IMG/VR virus record: IMGVR_UViG_3300043567_000426
Coordinates: 1-61,014 of that record
Strand: one strand, 5' to 3'
DNA from: a virus
DNA: 61,014 bases
A program made the translations under genes and the position numbers. The stretch's first letter is position 1; each line of letters opens with the position of its first letter. The notes beneath the pieces were generated by a model, which was given only the letters and a program-made list of their open reading frames with translations, was not told the origin of the DNA and made no database searches. Shown in pieces: positions 29,923-39,223 of the stretch.

Positions 29923-30518
29923 TGGCTACCTTAGACGATATCCTGACAACGCAGAAAAATGGCGTTGTTGCGCTCAATAATATATCGCAAGAGTTAAAGC
30001 TAATTGAAAATAGATACATCCTCGTAACTGGCGAATTAAGATCAACAACTGTTACGTCAAGAACAGAAATTGCCGTTGGTTCTGGTCGCCTTGTATCTGT
30101 GAATATTATTGTCGCTGGCTCTGCTGCTGGATTTATTTATGATTCTAGAATACCTATCATTACAACGGCGACAAATGATGGAACAACATCCACAGTTACA
30201 TATGTTGGCGCATATGACGTTTCAGTTGGCGATACTGTAATTATTACTGGCAATAGCGTAAGCGCATATAATTCAACATTTACTGTTTCCGCAATTGGCA
30301 CAGGCGCTATACCAAATTCTTATACGATTCAATTTGCTTTGACCCCTGATCCAGGCGACGGCGTTGGAGGCTTATTATTTGATCAAAAAGCCGCAAATAG
30401 AATTGTTTCTATTCCTACATCTATTTCAGTCGTTCAAGTTGGAGCTCCATTTACAACTGGATTGGTTGTAGAACCTGGAACAGGACAATCTCTTAATGTC
30501 GTTTACTCATTAGACTGA
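29922..30518 (+). CDS. Tail structural protein with the shared beta repeat
   Basis: 198 residues. An N-terminal helix ('LTTQKNGVVALNNISQELKL') probably docks to the tail hub. The centre carries one beta repeat ('VSVGDTVIITGNSVSAYNST') homologous to those in the 910-residue protein. The C-terminus is beta-rich. Role inferred from the shared repeat and gene order. Confidence 0.6.
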   Translation: MATLDDILTTQKNGVVALNNISQELKLIENRYILVTGELRSTTVTSRTEIAVGSGRLVSVNIIVAGSAAGFIYDSRIPIITTATNDGTTSTVTYVGAYDVSVGDTVIITGNSVSAYNSTFTVSAIGTGAIPNSYTIQFALTPDPGDGVGGLLFDQKAANRIVSIPTSISVVQVGAPFTTGLVVEPGTGQSLNVVYSLD

Positions 30519-30525
30519 GGATAAG

Positions 30526-31062
30526 ATGCCGCTCAAAGAAGGCAAAAGCCAAAAAACAATTTCTGCAAATATTGCAGAGATGATCCGCTCTGGCCATAAG
30601 CAGGATCAAGCTATTGCTGCGGCATTAAGCACTGCGCGCAAATCCCGTGCTGAAGGCGGGGAGATGCAATCAGACCTTCCAGACGCTCCAGACAAGGATA
30701 AGATCCATGTTGGTCCTATACATAGCACTGTCGCTGGCCGCACTGATCACTTGCCAATTAACGTTCCTTCGGGTGCTTACGTTATACCAGCCGATATCAT
30801 ATCAGGCATGGGCGAAGGAAACACGATGAATGGCTTTAAGAACGCCAACCGCATGTGGGGTGAGCAACGCCTTTATGGCGATGAGATACCAACCCCAATT
30901 GTTGCGGCTGGCGGCGAATATGTCATTGACCCGCATAGCGTAGAAGAAGTTGGCGGGGGAGACGTAGACGTAGGTCATGCTGAACTGGATAAGTTTGTAA
31001 AGCAGTTTCGGGCAGACTTGATCAAAACATTGAAAGAGTTGCCTGGACCAAAACGCGATTAA
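30526..31062 (+). CDS. Conserved phage protein of the ejection module (DUF6496-like N-terminus)
   Basis: 178 residues. 'MPLKEGKSQKTISANIAEMI' is a DUF6496-like N-terminus. 'HVGPIHSTVAGRTDHLPINV' followed by 'PSGAYVIPADIISGMGEGNT' is a conserved family seen before GNAT and internal-virion genes. It carries GG units (RAEGG, VAAGG). Probably a minor virion protein. Confidence 0.7.
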   Translation: MPLKEGKSQKTISANIAEMIRSGHKQDQAIAAALSTARKSRAEGGEMQSDLPDAPDKDKIHVGPIHSTVAGRTDHLPINVPSGAYVIPADIISGMGEGNTMNGFKNANRMWGEQRLYGDEIPTPIVAAGGEYVIDPHSVEEVGGGDVDVGHAELDKFVKQFRADLIKTLKELPGPKRD

Positions 31063-31072
31063 AGGGGTCGCT

Positions 31073-31579
31073 ATGCCAAGAAAAGAGATTGAGGACGTAA
31101 AAGTCAGGGTTGGAACGCCAGAAGATATAGAAGGCGTTATGAATCTGGCGATGATGGTTTGCAGAGAAAACGGGGTGTTTGAGCCAAATGTCGATAAGAT
31201 ATTTGCCGATATCTGGCCTTCTCTGCATCAGGATTTTGGCCTCATTGGCGTTATTGGCGCCCCAGGTGAGCCATTAGAGGGTTTCGTTTTGCTCCGCGTG
31301 GGAACCATGTGGTATAGTGATGCTGGGATAATCGAAGAAAAAACAGTTTTTGTGCATCCAGATTTAAGAGGCGCAGCTGGCGGCAGAGCGCGTAAGCTCT
31401 GTGAGTTCAGCAAAAAGGTTTCTGATGAACTTAACTTGCCGCTTATTATTGGCGTTTTGTCTAATAATCGGACGCGAAGTAAAGTAAGAATGTATGAACG
31501 GGTATTTGGCGAGCCGGCTGGAGCCTTTTTCTTATATGGGGCAAAAACCGGAAACTGGGTGCAGCAAGCTGCCGAATAG
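31073..31579 (+). CDS. GNAT-family acetyltransferase-like protein
   Basis: 168 residues. 'KTVFVHPDLRGAAGGRARKL' corresponds to the GNAT acetyl-CoA loop region, followed by 'LPLIIGVLSNNRTRSKVRMY'. N-terminal 'VRVGTPEDIEGVMNLAMMVC' is the usual first strand and helix. Phages often encode such a GNAT beside internal virion proteins, where it may acetylate a host or virion target. The fold is likely, but the substrate is unknown. Confidence 0.7.
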   Translation: MPRKEIEDVKVRVGTPEDIEGVMNLAMMVCRENGVFEPNVDKIFADIWPSLHQDFGLIGVIGAPGEPLEGFVLLRVGTMWYSDAGIIEEKTVFVHPDLRGAAGGRARKLCEFSKKVSDELNLPLIIGVLSNNRTRSKVRMYERVFGEPAGAFFLYGAKTGNWVQQAAE

Positions 31580-31593
31580 TTTGGAGAATGTGA

Positions 31594-34500
31594 ATGTGCG
31601 GTAAGGGCTCTTCTGGCGGCGGCGGGTTTGGTAGCCTAGCTCCAATTCAGCAATCAACTACCCAAGCCTCTCCGCAGGCTATTCAAGCCTACACCAAGGC
31701 TTTAGGTCTTGCTGATGTTGCCGCTGCGCAGCCCTTCCAGAAATATAGCACAGATCCAAATGCTTTCGTTGCGCCTCTGACAGGAACGCAGCAACAAGCT
31801 ATTGGCGGTCTTTATGGCGCCCAAGGCGCTTATCAGCCTTATTATCAAGCCGCAGGCGCTTTGACGGGCGCAGCTGGGACGACATCAACGCCACAAGTTG
31901 TCGGCCAATATATGAACCCGTTCATGCAGCAAGTTGTGAATCCTGTTCAACAGGCGCTTCAACAGCAACAAGGCCAGCAACTTGCCCAGCAACAGGCTGA
32001 AGCTATCAAGGGCGGCGCCTTCGGCGGCGAGCGCGCTGGATTGCAGCGTCAAGTTCTACGCGGCCAACAGCAACTGGGCATGGGCCAAGCTCTTAGCCCT
32101 CTTTACCAGACAGGTTATGGACAGGCGCTGCAAGCGGCGCAGGGCGATCTTTCGCGTCAATTACAGGCTGGGCAGGCTCTTGGGGCGCTTGGCACAGGCG
32201 CTCAGACGGCGGCTCTTCAAGCTCCGCAGGCCCTTCTTGGCGCTGGGACATTAGAGCAGCAAACGCAGCAAGCCGGTTTGTCGGCGCTCTATAATCAGTT
32301 CCTGCAAGAGCGCGCTTATCCTTATCAGCAAGCTCAATTCTATTCCAATATCGCCGGCGGTCTTGGGCCGCTTCTTGGCCAGCAAACATTTCAATCACAA
32401 GCTCAAAATCCTTTTGGCATGTTCCTGTCAGAGCCGGGCGCCAAAATGGGCGTCGATGGCCGGCCAGAAGCGGCTATGGGAGGCGAGCAAGATCGATCGC
32501 AGCCTGACGTTGTCGGCAAGACTTTTGATGATCAAAATATCTATGCCTATCGCTATAAGGATGGCAGCCCAGCGCAGCTTGGCCTTATGGCTGATGAGGT
32601 GCAGAGAGCGCATCCAGAAGCTGTTGGCTATGCGCCTACAGGCGATCGCATGGTTGACTATGCGGCTGCCACTGATGCGGCTGCGCGTATGGGCGGCGCT
32701 GTAAAAGATACAGGCGACTATGCCCGTGGCGGTTACGCCATCGGCGGCCATCTTTCTTATATTGATCCATCAGACCCTTCAGCTGCCGATCGTCGCCGCA
32801 TGGAGGCGCTTATCGCCAGCCATAAGGGCGGCTTATCTGGCGCAGCTTCTGAATATGGCCCAAGCGGTCAATCCTATGTGACCCAGAAGACATATGTCCC
32901 AGAGGGCAAGGTTCGCGCTGGGCAGCAATTAGAGCATGCTAGATTTTCTGCGCCTCAACAGCAAGGCGGCCTTGGCAGCGCATTGGCTACTGGCGAAAAG
33001 TTGGGCAGCCTTCTGAGCAAGGGCTATGAAGCTTATAATAAATATAAATCATCTGGCTCGACTGACGGCGAACATGCAAGAGCCGCTGGCGGTATTGTCC
33101 CTACTTCTTACATACCAGAAGAAATTACTGGTGAGGTTAGAGCATCTCAACCGCTTAGACCGGCAGAATTTGCCGAAAGGGGGCAGGATAAAGAAGGCGG
33201 CCTTAGTAAATTAATGGGCGTTGGTGAGAAGGCGCTTGATATTGGTATTAAATATGGCCCTCTTTTAGCCAAGGGCGCCACGATGCTTGCGTCTATGTCT
33301 GAGCCGCGCATGAAAACAGGCGTCCGTTCTAGCTATGCTGAAGGCGGCGAATCAAACTTTATCGATAATTTGATCAATGCGCTTTCCGGCCACGGCTATA
33401 TAACTGGAGAGACTTGGGAACGCCCAGAGCGCCCACAGCGCGAAGTCGCCACAAGAGAGCCTATGGAGCTTCATCCTGCCGCTCGATCAAAAGGCGTTGT
33501 TCCAAGTATCAGCCCAGAGCAATATCGTTATGAAAGGCGCATGGCTGAACGCAACATGGCTCCAAGACTGACTGAGGAGCAATATCAGCAAGAGTTGGAA
33601 ATGGGGCGCAACAATATGCGCATTGAAAGGCCAATGATTGCTGGCGCAACTGGTATCGTGCCGTCAAATAGATTTACGCCAGATCTAGATCGTGAATTGG
33701 CTATGGGCCGCCATAATATGCAGTATCCAACGCTCTCTGAAGAGCTTGCGATGGGTCGCCGCAATCTTGAATATCCGACGCTTGCTGAAGAGTTTGAAAT
33801 GGGGCGCCGCAATTTAGCGCCTTCGCTTACTGAAGAAGAAGCCGATAGAGAACTTGCGATGGGCCGTCAGAACATGATGTCTCATGGCGGTCGAACGGGA
33901 TATGCGACGGTAGGCGGCGTAAGGCCATCAAATGAAGATGATATCTTTGAAAAAGGAATCATTGGAGCCGAATCGCGCGGCCGTCAGTTTGACAGAGAAG
34001 GGCGCCCATTAACGTCTTCAGCTGGCGCTATTGGTATTGCGCAAGTTATGCCCGGCACGGCGCCAGAAGCTGCAAAGCTTGCTGGCTTAGAATATGATCC
34101 TGTCCGTTACCGCACTGACCCAGAATATAACAAAGCTTTAGGCAAAGCTTATTTCAATAAGCAGCTAGAGACTTTTGGATCAGAAGATAAAGCGGCGGCC
34201 GCATATAACGCCGGCCCTGGCGCATTGCAGAAAGCTCTTGCTCGCGCAGAGCGCGAAGGCGGCGATTATCTATCTTATCTCCCTGCGGAAACGCGCGCAT
34301 ATGTGCCAAAGGTTATGGGACTTGCTGGCGCGCGTGGTGAAGGCGAAGGCGTTTCAAGGATTACGCCAGAATCAGTGGCTCGCGCTAAATCTGGATTAAG
34401 TCTAGACCGTATGGCTGGCAACTTTACGCCAGAGCAACGCCGCATGATGGCGCTTGACGAATCTTCTCGTAAAGAAGGTATTGGGGCGGCAAAAGAAGGC

Positions 34501-35721
34501 GATTTAGGCGATTATCTTACAAGCGAAGAGTTCTTGATTCCTGCGCTTACAGGTCTTGGCACAGCTGCAACAACGATGCTTGGAGCGCCTACCACTAGCG
34601 TAGGGTCTGCTATTGGCATGGGTCTTGGCGCAGGAACTGTTGCTGGCGCACAGCAAGTATTGGCTACTAAAGCCAAGCAGGCTGAGATTGAGAAAGCCAA
34701 GCAAGAAGCTGGTAAAATAGGTCAGGAAGCCAAAAAGATTGGCGGGATTGATACTGAAAGAGTTCAAGCTGAAATTGATCAAATTCGCGCTGGACTTTAT
34801 CAGACTGTCGTTGTTCCTGGCGAAGGCGTTCTTCTCTTCGATAAGAACAATCCTTATGCCGGTTATACAAAAATTATGGAAGCTGATGGAACGCCTGTCC
34901 CAGGCAAAGAGCATCTTGCAGAAGCTGCTAAACAATCTGGCGCTCCAACAACTTCTCCTACATCGGCTCCTTTACAATCTTGGGAAACGCCAACAGTTAC
35001 AAATATACCCGCTAATTATAGGCCAGCGGGACAGGCTCCATTAGCACTTGATCCTGTTGCCGCTGAAGAGGCAAAAACACGAGGATATCAAGAAGCTGAA
35101 AAAGCGAGAGCTCTTGGATCAGACGCGTCACGCCAAATGATGCGTATTACAGAGATGGAAGAGGCTGTTAAAAATCTAGAATCTCCAAAGGGCGGCTGGC
35201 TTACAAAGCAAGGGCCGTGGGCTGAAAGCAGATTAAATATAGCTAAAAATATTAACTTTTTAACCTCTGCTATAACGGGTAAAGAGGCGCTTCCAGCTGA
35301 CGAAATAGCGTCAATGGAGGTTCTTAACAAAGATGCATTTAGACTTGGCTCTTCTGCAATTTCAGCTTTGTCAGGGCATCCTGCTGCATCAATAGTGCAG
35401 CAATCCGTTGTGGCGACTCCAAGCCTAGCAAATACAAGAATGGGCTATCAAAGGCTTCTTTCGGGTCTGAAAATGGCCGCTCAATATGAAAGAGATCGCG
35501 GCGCGTTTTTTAGTAATTACTACAATAAATTCCATAATACGCAGCAAGCCCAAGAACTATTTGATGAGTTAAACCCTCCTCAAAAATACGCTCAAAAGGC
35601 AATTGCTGCTGTAGTTCTTCCGGCGCATCTTGAAGCGTTAAAGAAATACGGGCCAAATATAAAAGACAAAATTGATGCGATTTATGGGGCTGGCACAACT
35701 AAAGTTTTGATGGGGCAATAA
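31594..35721 (+). CDS. Large internal virion / ejection protein with lytic transglycosylase domain
   Basis: 1375 residues. The N-terminal 270 are Gln/Ala/Gly-rich helices. Residues 276-367 resemble a peptidase-S74 chaperone ('QNIYAYRYKDG', 'LGLMADEVQRAHPEAV') after S279-E-P-G, and a second S74-like entry 'SEPRMKTGV' starts at S569. Residues about 650-770 hold tandem 'ELAMGRRNL' repeats. Residues 785-905 are an SLT domain with E793 in 'IIGAESRGR' and 'GIAQVMPGTA', 'AAAYNAGPGAL'. A Gly/Ala-rich hydrophobic segment lies at about 985-1015. It would be ejected to cut peptidoglycan and help form the DNA channel. Confidence 0.85.
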   Translation: MCGKGSSGGGGFGSLAPIQQSTTQASPQAIQAYTKALGLADVAAAQPFQKYSTDPNAFVAPLTGTQQQAIGGLYGAQGAYQPYYQAAGALTGAAGTTSTPQVVGQYMNPFMQQVVNPVQQALQQQQGQQLAQQQAEAIKGGAFGGERAGLQRQVLRGQQQLGMGQALSPLYQTGYGQALQAAQGDLSRQLQAGQALGALGTGAQTAALQAPQALLGAGTLEQQTQQAGLSALYNQFLQERAYPYQQAQFYSNIAGGLGPLLGQQTFQSQAQNPFGMFLSEPGAKMGVDGRPEAAMGGEQDRSQPDVVGKTFDDQNIYAYRYKDGSPAQLGLMADEVQRAHPEAVGYAPTGDRMVDYAAATDAAARMGGAVKDTGDYARGGYAIGGHLSYIDPSDPSAADRRRMEALIASHKGGLSGAASEYGPSGQSYVTQKTYVPEGKVRAGQQLEHARFSAPQQQGGLGSALATGEKLGSLLSKGYEAYNKYKSSGSTDGEHARAAGGIVPTSYIPEEITGEVRASQPLRPAEFAERGQDKEGGLSKLMGVGEKALDIGIKYGPLLAKGATMLASMSEPRMKTGVRSSYAEGGESNFIDNLINALSGHGYITGETWERPERPQREVATREPMELHPAARSKGVVPSISPEQYRYERRMAERNMAPRLTEEQYQQELEMGRNNMRIERPMIAGATGIVPSNRFTPDLDRELAMGRHNMQYPTLSEELAMGRRNLEYPTLAEEFEMGRRNLAPSLTEEEADRELAMGRQNMMSHGGRTGYATVGGVRPSNEDDIFEKGIIGAESRGRQFDREGRPLTSSAGAIGIAQVMPGTAPEAAKLAGLEYDPVRYRTDPEYNKALGKAYFNKQLETFGSEDKAAAAYNAGPGALQKALARAEREGGDYLSYLPAETRAYVPKVMGLAGARGEGEGVSRITPESVARAKSGLSLDRMAGNFTPEQRRMMALDESSRKEGIGAAKEGDLGDYLTSEEFLIPALTGLGTAATTMLGAPTTSVGSAIGMGLGAGTVAGAQQVLATKAKQAEIEKAKQEAGKIGQEAKKIGGIDTERVQAEIDQIRAGLYQTVVVPGEGVLLFDKNNPYAGYTKIMEADGTPVPGKEHLAEAAKQSGAPTTSPTSAPLQSWETPTVTNIPANYRPAGQAPLALDPVAAEEAKTRGYQEAEKARALGSDASRQMMRITEMEEAVKNLESPKGGWLTKQGPWAESRLNIAKNINFLTSAITGKEALPADEIASMEVLNKDAFRLGSSAISALSGHPAASIVQQSVVATPSLANTRMGYQRLLSGLKMAAQYERDRGAFFSNYYNKFHNTQQAQELFDELNPPQKYAQKAIAAVVLPAHLEALKKYGPNIKDKIDAIYGAGTTKVLMGQ

Positions 35722-37488
35722 ATGGCAGACAAATATGAAATGCCCCCAGAAGGCTTCACACTTGATCCGATAGGACAAGAGCCTGCTCCTGCGCCTACGC
35801 AGGAGACATCAAAATATGCCGCGCCTCCTGCTAATTTCCAATTGGCCCCTATGCCAGGAGAAGCCGTTAAAAAGCCAATACCTCCTGTCCCGCAAGGCGT
35901 TTTAAGCGCAACGCAAGTTGCGCAATCTGCTTATGAGCACTTGATCCCTAGCGCGATAAAAACAGGCAAAGAGCTTGCTTATCCTTTTATGCATCCACAA
36001 GAGACGCTTGAAGGCGTAAAGACATTAGCATCTGGATTGGCTTCTAAAGCCGGCATACGGGACGATGTAGAATCTGAAAAAGCACTATCTGCAATAGGCG
36101 ATTATTACAAACAGAGATATGGCGGCATTGAAGAAGCCAAGCGCGCGTTCGCTGAAGACCCAGTTGGCGTTGCTTCTGATGTAGCAACAATATTTACAGG
36201 CGGCGGCGGCGCCATGAAGGGCCTTGCAAAAGGCGCTGAATTGGCCGGCATGGCTAGAACCGCGACGGGTCTTGGCAAAGCTGGCGAAATTATTGGTGAA
36301 ACAGGAAGATTAGTAGACCCTGTAACAGCTTCTACTAAGCTTGGAGCAATGGCGGCAGAGCCAATAACAAAAGGCGTAACGCCAGCAATACTATCTTTCA
36401 AAAGCGGTAAAACGATCAAATCTTTGCAAGACGCAGAAGAAGCTGGCGTCACATCAAATCCAGAATTTTGGCGCCATTTTTCTGGAGAGGCAAACCCGCA
36501 AGAAGTTATTGATGCAGTAAAAGACTCTATCAATAAGATAAAAGATGAGCGTAGCCAGCAATATTTTAATTCAAGCCAAGGTTGGAAATCAAGCCAAGCT
36601 CAGTTGGACATGATGCCAACTGTTAATTCTTATATGAAGGAATTAACGGCATATTCTCCCAGCGGCAAAACGCCAATTTATATGCAGGCTCCAATGAAAG
36701 ATATTGGAGAGACGCTTCGGCATTGGGGCGGCTCTAACAAAACAATGTCTGATTTTGATTTCTTAAAAAGAGATCTTGATAAATTATACAATTCTCCAAA
36801 TTTTAGAGGCAACCCAGAAGCCCAAGCTGTTCTTACAAAGGTTAGGAATCAGGCTTGGCAAACCATTGTTGATCATGATCCAAAATATGCTGAGATCATG
36901 AAAAATTATGAAAATGCCACTAAAGAGCTTGGAGAAATAACAAGCGAAGTTGGGACAAATAAAGCAGCTGCAACAACAAGATTGAAGAAGCTTATAAAAG
37001 CAAATGATAAAAAAACAATTGATAGATTGATTCAAGAAAACCCAAATCTTCCCTATATGATTGCTGGCCAAGAACTAAATCCTCTTGTCCCAGAAGGTTT
37101 AAGAGGGGCTCTTTTATCTAGCTTGGCCTATTCTATTCCTGCTATGGCTTTCCACCCTGGCGCTTTTGTTGGCGTTGCTGGCGCAAGTCCTAAAATCGCA
37201 GGCGGTCTGCAATACGGCCTTGGCGCTGCTAGAACTCTTCCAATGCAGGCTGAAAAGATGGCGATACCCCAAGCGACACGCCGCGCAGCTATGGCTGCTG
37301 AACAGCCATTTATGGAAGAAGAACAGCCTGTCGCTCGCGCCACAGGCGGCCGCGTCATGACCGCCGATCGCATGATGTCTATGGCGAAACGTGCTAAAAA
37401 AGAAATTGAAAGCCAAACAAAGGCGCTGCTTGAAGAGCCGGATGAGCATATTGTCAAGGCGCTTAAAGTAGCCAACGAACATATTTAA
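35722..37488 (+). CDS. Ejection (internal virion) protein
   Basis: 588 residues, starting one base after the transglycosylase protein. It has a Pro-rich N-terminus ('PPEGFTLDPIGQEPAPAPTQ'), long amphipathic helices with Ala/Gly-rich hydrophobic stretches at about 145-205 and 465-505, and a basic C-terminus with 'RATGGRVMTADRM'. The pattern and position fit proteins ejected with DNA that build a trans-envelope channel. No catalytic motif is recognised. Confidence 0.7.
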   Translation: MADKYEMPPEGFTLDPIGQEPAPAPTQETSKYAAPPANFQLAPMPGEAVKKPIPPVPQGVLSATQVAQSAYEHLIPSAIKTGKELAYPFMHPQETLEGVKTLASGLASKAGIRDDVESEKALSAIGDYYKQRYGGIEEAKRAFAEDPVGVASDVATIFTGGGGAMKGLAKGAELAGMARTATGLGKAGEIIGETGRLVDPVTASTKLGAMAAEPITKGVTPAILSFKSGKTIKSLQDAEEAGVTSNPEFWRHFSGEANPQEVIDAVKDSINKIKDERSQQYFNSSQGWKSSQAQLDMMPTVNSYMKELTAYSPSGKTPIYMQAPMKDIGETLRHWGGSNKTMSDFDFLKRDLDKLYNSPNFRGNPEAQAVLTKVRNQAWQTIVDHDPKYAEIMKNYENATKELGEITSEVGTNKAAATTRLKKLIKANDKKTIDRLIQENPNLPYMIAGQELNPLVPEGLRGALLSSLAYSIPAMAFHPGAFVGVAGASPKIAGGLQYGLGAARTLPMQAEKMAIPQATRRAAMAAEQPFMEEEQPVARATGGRVMTADRMMSMAKRAKKEIESQTKALLEEPDEHIVKALKVANEHI

Positions 37489-37497
37489 GGATGCGTC

Positions 37498-38301
37498 ATG
37501 ACGACTAAAACAAATCTATCACAGCCGGCATATAACGCGCCTAACTGGAATACGCCGCTCAATTCCAATTTTGGAAATATTGATGACGCATTGGGCAACT
37601 CTACATCAATTTCGGTTACATCTGTCGATGTTACACTTTCAGTTGAACAAGCAAGAAATATGCGAATTGTTCTTTCTGGAACGCTAACAGGCAACAGAGT
37701 TGTAAATCTGCCAAGCAGCACAACTGGCATGTGGATCGTTACTAACGGAACAAGCGGTTCTTATACAGTAACGATAAAAAGCGACGGCGGCGGCGCTACA
37801 GGAACAGTTGTTACGCAGGGCTATTCCACGATCATATTTGCCGCAGTATCTGGCGTTGCCGTTGAAGTCTTTGCAGCCGATAGCGATCGCGTAAAGACAT
37901 CTGGCGATACGATGGTCGGCTCTCTTAACTTGCCCTCCAATGGCCTTAACGTGGGATCTGGGCAGCTTCAAGTAACTGGCGGCAATGTCACTACCAGTGG
38001 CCAGTTCACTGCTACCAGCAACGTCACAGCTTATTCTGATGAGCGCCTAAAAGAAAATATCAAGCCAATTCTAAATGCATTGGCCAAGGTAAATTCAATG
38101 CGCGGCGTTACTTTTAATACGCGCAAGGATGGCGCTCCAGGCGTTGGATTTATTGCACAAGAGATTCAACCGTATATTCCAGAAGCGGTTTACGAAGACT
38201 ATGCTGGTTATCTGCATGTTGCGTATGGCAATATCACAGGTCTTCTTGTTAACGCCATTAACGAATTAACAGAGCGTGTAGAGGCTTTGGAGAATAAATA
38301 A
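37498..38301 (+). CDS. Tail fibre with C-terminal peptidase-S74 chaperone
   Basis: 267 residues. An N-terminal fibre domain ('NAPNWNTPLNSNFGNIDDAL') and a beta shaft lead to 'SDERLKENIKPILNALAKVN' at about residue 179 and 'GVGFIAQEIQPYIPEAV', ending in a coiled coil. The S74 domain trimerises the fibre and then cuts itself off at the Ser-Asp step. Its stop overlaps the next gene's ATG. Confidence 0.88.
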   Translation: MTTKTNLSQPAYNAPNWNTPLNSNFGNIDDALGNSTSISVTSVDVTLSVEQARNMRIVLSGTLTGNRVVNLPSSTTGMWIVTNGTSGSYTVTIKSDGGGATGTVVTQGYSTIIFAAVSGVAVEVFAADSDRVKTSGDTMVGSLNLPSNGLNVGSGQLQVTGGNVTTSGQFTATSNVTAYSDERLKENIKPILNALAKVNSMRGVTFNTRKDGAPGVGFIAQEIQPYIPEAVYEDYAGYLHVAYGNITGLLVNAINELTERVEALENK

Positions 38302-39101
38302 TGACGCTTCCAAGCAGCGGCACAATCACCCTTCTGCAAGTTTATACTGAAGCGCAATTACAGCCGACAAGCGCATGGTATGACAAAGGACCTAACATAG
38401 GCGGTTATCGCGGCTTGCAATGGTGGCAAGATAATACTGTTACTGGGTTCTTTTCTTCCGGCGCATTATCAATGTCGGATTTTTATAGCAAAAGAAGCTT
38501 TAGCCCTGTAACGCCAGGCGCGTATAGATTTTATATTTCTGGATATGATCCAACCCCAGGAGCTCCTGCTGGCGCAACGCTTGTTGCTACTTCTCAAAGC
38601 AGTTCCTTTGTTGTCCCAGTTTATAATATTTTGACTATTAGTGTTTATGGCGGCGCAGGAGGTGGCGCAGGCGGCCAAGGAGGTGGCGGTGGTGAACAGC
38701 CAGGAGGAAACGGCGTAGCTTCAACTTTTGGCTCTAGCACTTGGTATGCTTATGGCGATTATGGTCGCAGAGGGACAATTGGCGGATCTGGGAATAGAGG
38801 CGCTGATGGAACTCCGTTGAGTTCATATCCGGCAGGCGGAAGTGGCGGCTCTGGAGGCGGCGGAAACTTTGCTGCTGGCGGCCCAGGGGGCAATGGCGGC
38901 AAAACATCTTTAATAGTAGCTAATCCTATTTCTGGTGGAGGGTCTGGATATCCATCAGGACCTCCAGTTGGTTCTACAGTTTCTTTTTTTATAGGAAATG
39001 GTGGAGGCGGAGGATCGGGGGCAAGTTCAAACTTTTTCTTCCCAGGCGGCTATAATGGCTCTCCTGGTCAGTGGGGATGGATAGATGTTGTCTGGTCATG
39101 A
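38301..39101 (+). CDS. Glycine-rich fibre protein, paralogue 4
   Basis: 266 residues. The N-terminus 'MTLPSSGTITLLQVYTEAQL' and 'DNTVTGFFSSGALSMSDFYS' is a common fibre adaptor. The C-terminal 150 residues form a single glycine-rich unit ('TISVYGGAGGGAGGQGGGGG') ending 'GWIDVVWS'. It is shorter than the other three paralogues and has a different end. It is coupled to the S74 fibre, which may act as its shaft. Confidence 0.7.
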   Translation: MTLPSSGTITLLQVYTEAQLQPTSAWYDKGPNIGGYRGLQWWQDNTVTGFFSSGALSMSDFYSKRSFSPVTPGAYRFYISGYDPTPGAPAGATLVATSQSSSFVVPVYNILTISVYGGAGGGAGGQGGGGGEQPGGNGVASTFGSSTWYAYGDYGRRGTIGGSGNRGADGTPLSSYPAGGSGGSGGGGNFAAGGPGGNGGKTSLIVANPISGGGSGYPSGPPVGSTVSFFIGNGGGGGSGASSNFFFPGGYNGSPGQWGWIDVVWS

Positions 39102-39223
39102 TGCATCCAGATCATTTCGCGCTCATCATAAAAATTATGAGAGTTGCGCTGATGATCTTTATTGCAATATATGCATTTAAACTTGGCCGCACTGTTTATT
39201 GGATGATCAGTCAACCGACTTAA
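39098..39223 (+). CDS. Possible 41-residue membrane peptide
   Basis: ATG 39098 overlaps the preceding stop (ATGA). The peptide has a continuous hydrophobic segment ('FALIIKIMRVALMIFIAIYA'). Its 3' end overlaps the convergent GcrA-like gene by 17 bases. Coupling and membrane character support it, but there is no independent evidence. It could be a last late-operon microprotein or chance. Confidence 0.4.
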   Translation: MMHPDHFALIIKIMRVALMIFIAIYAFKLGRTVYWMISQPT

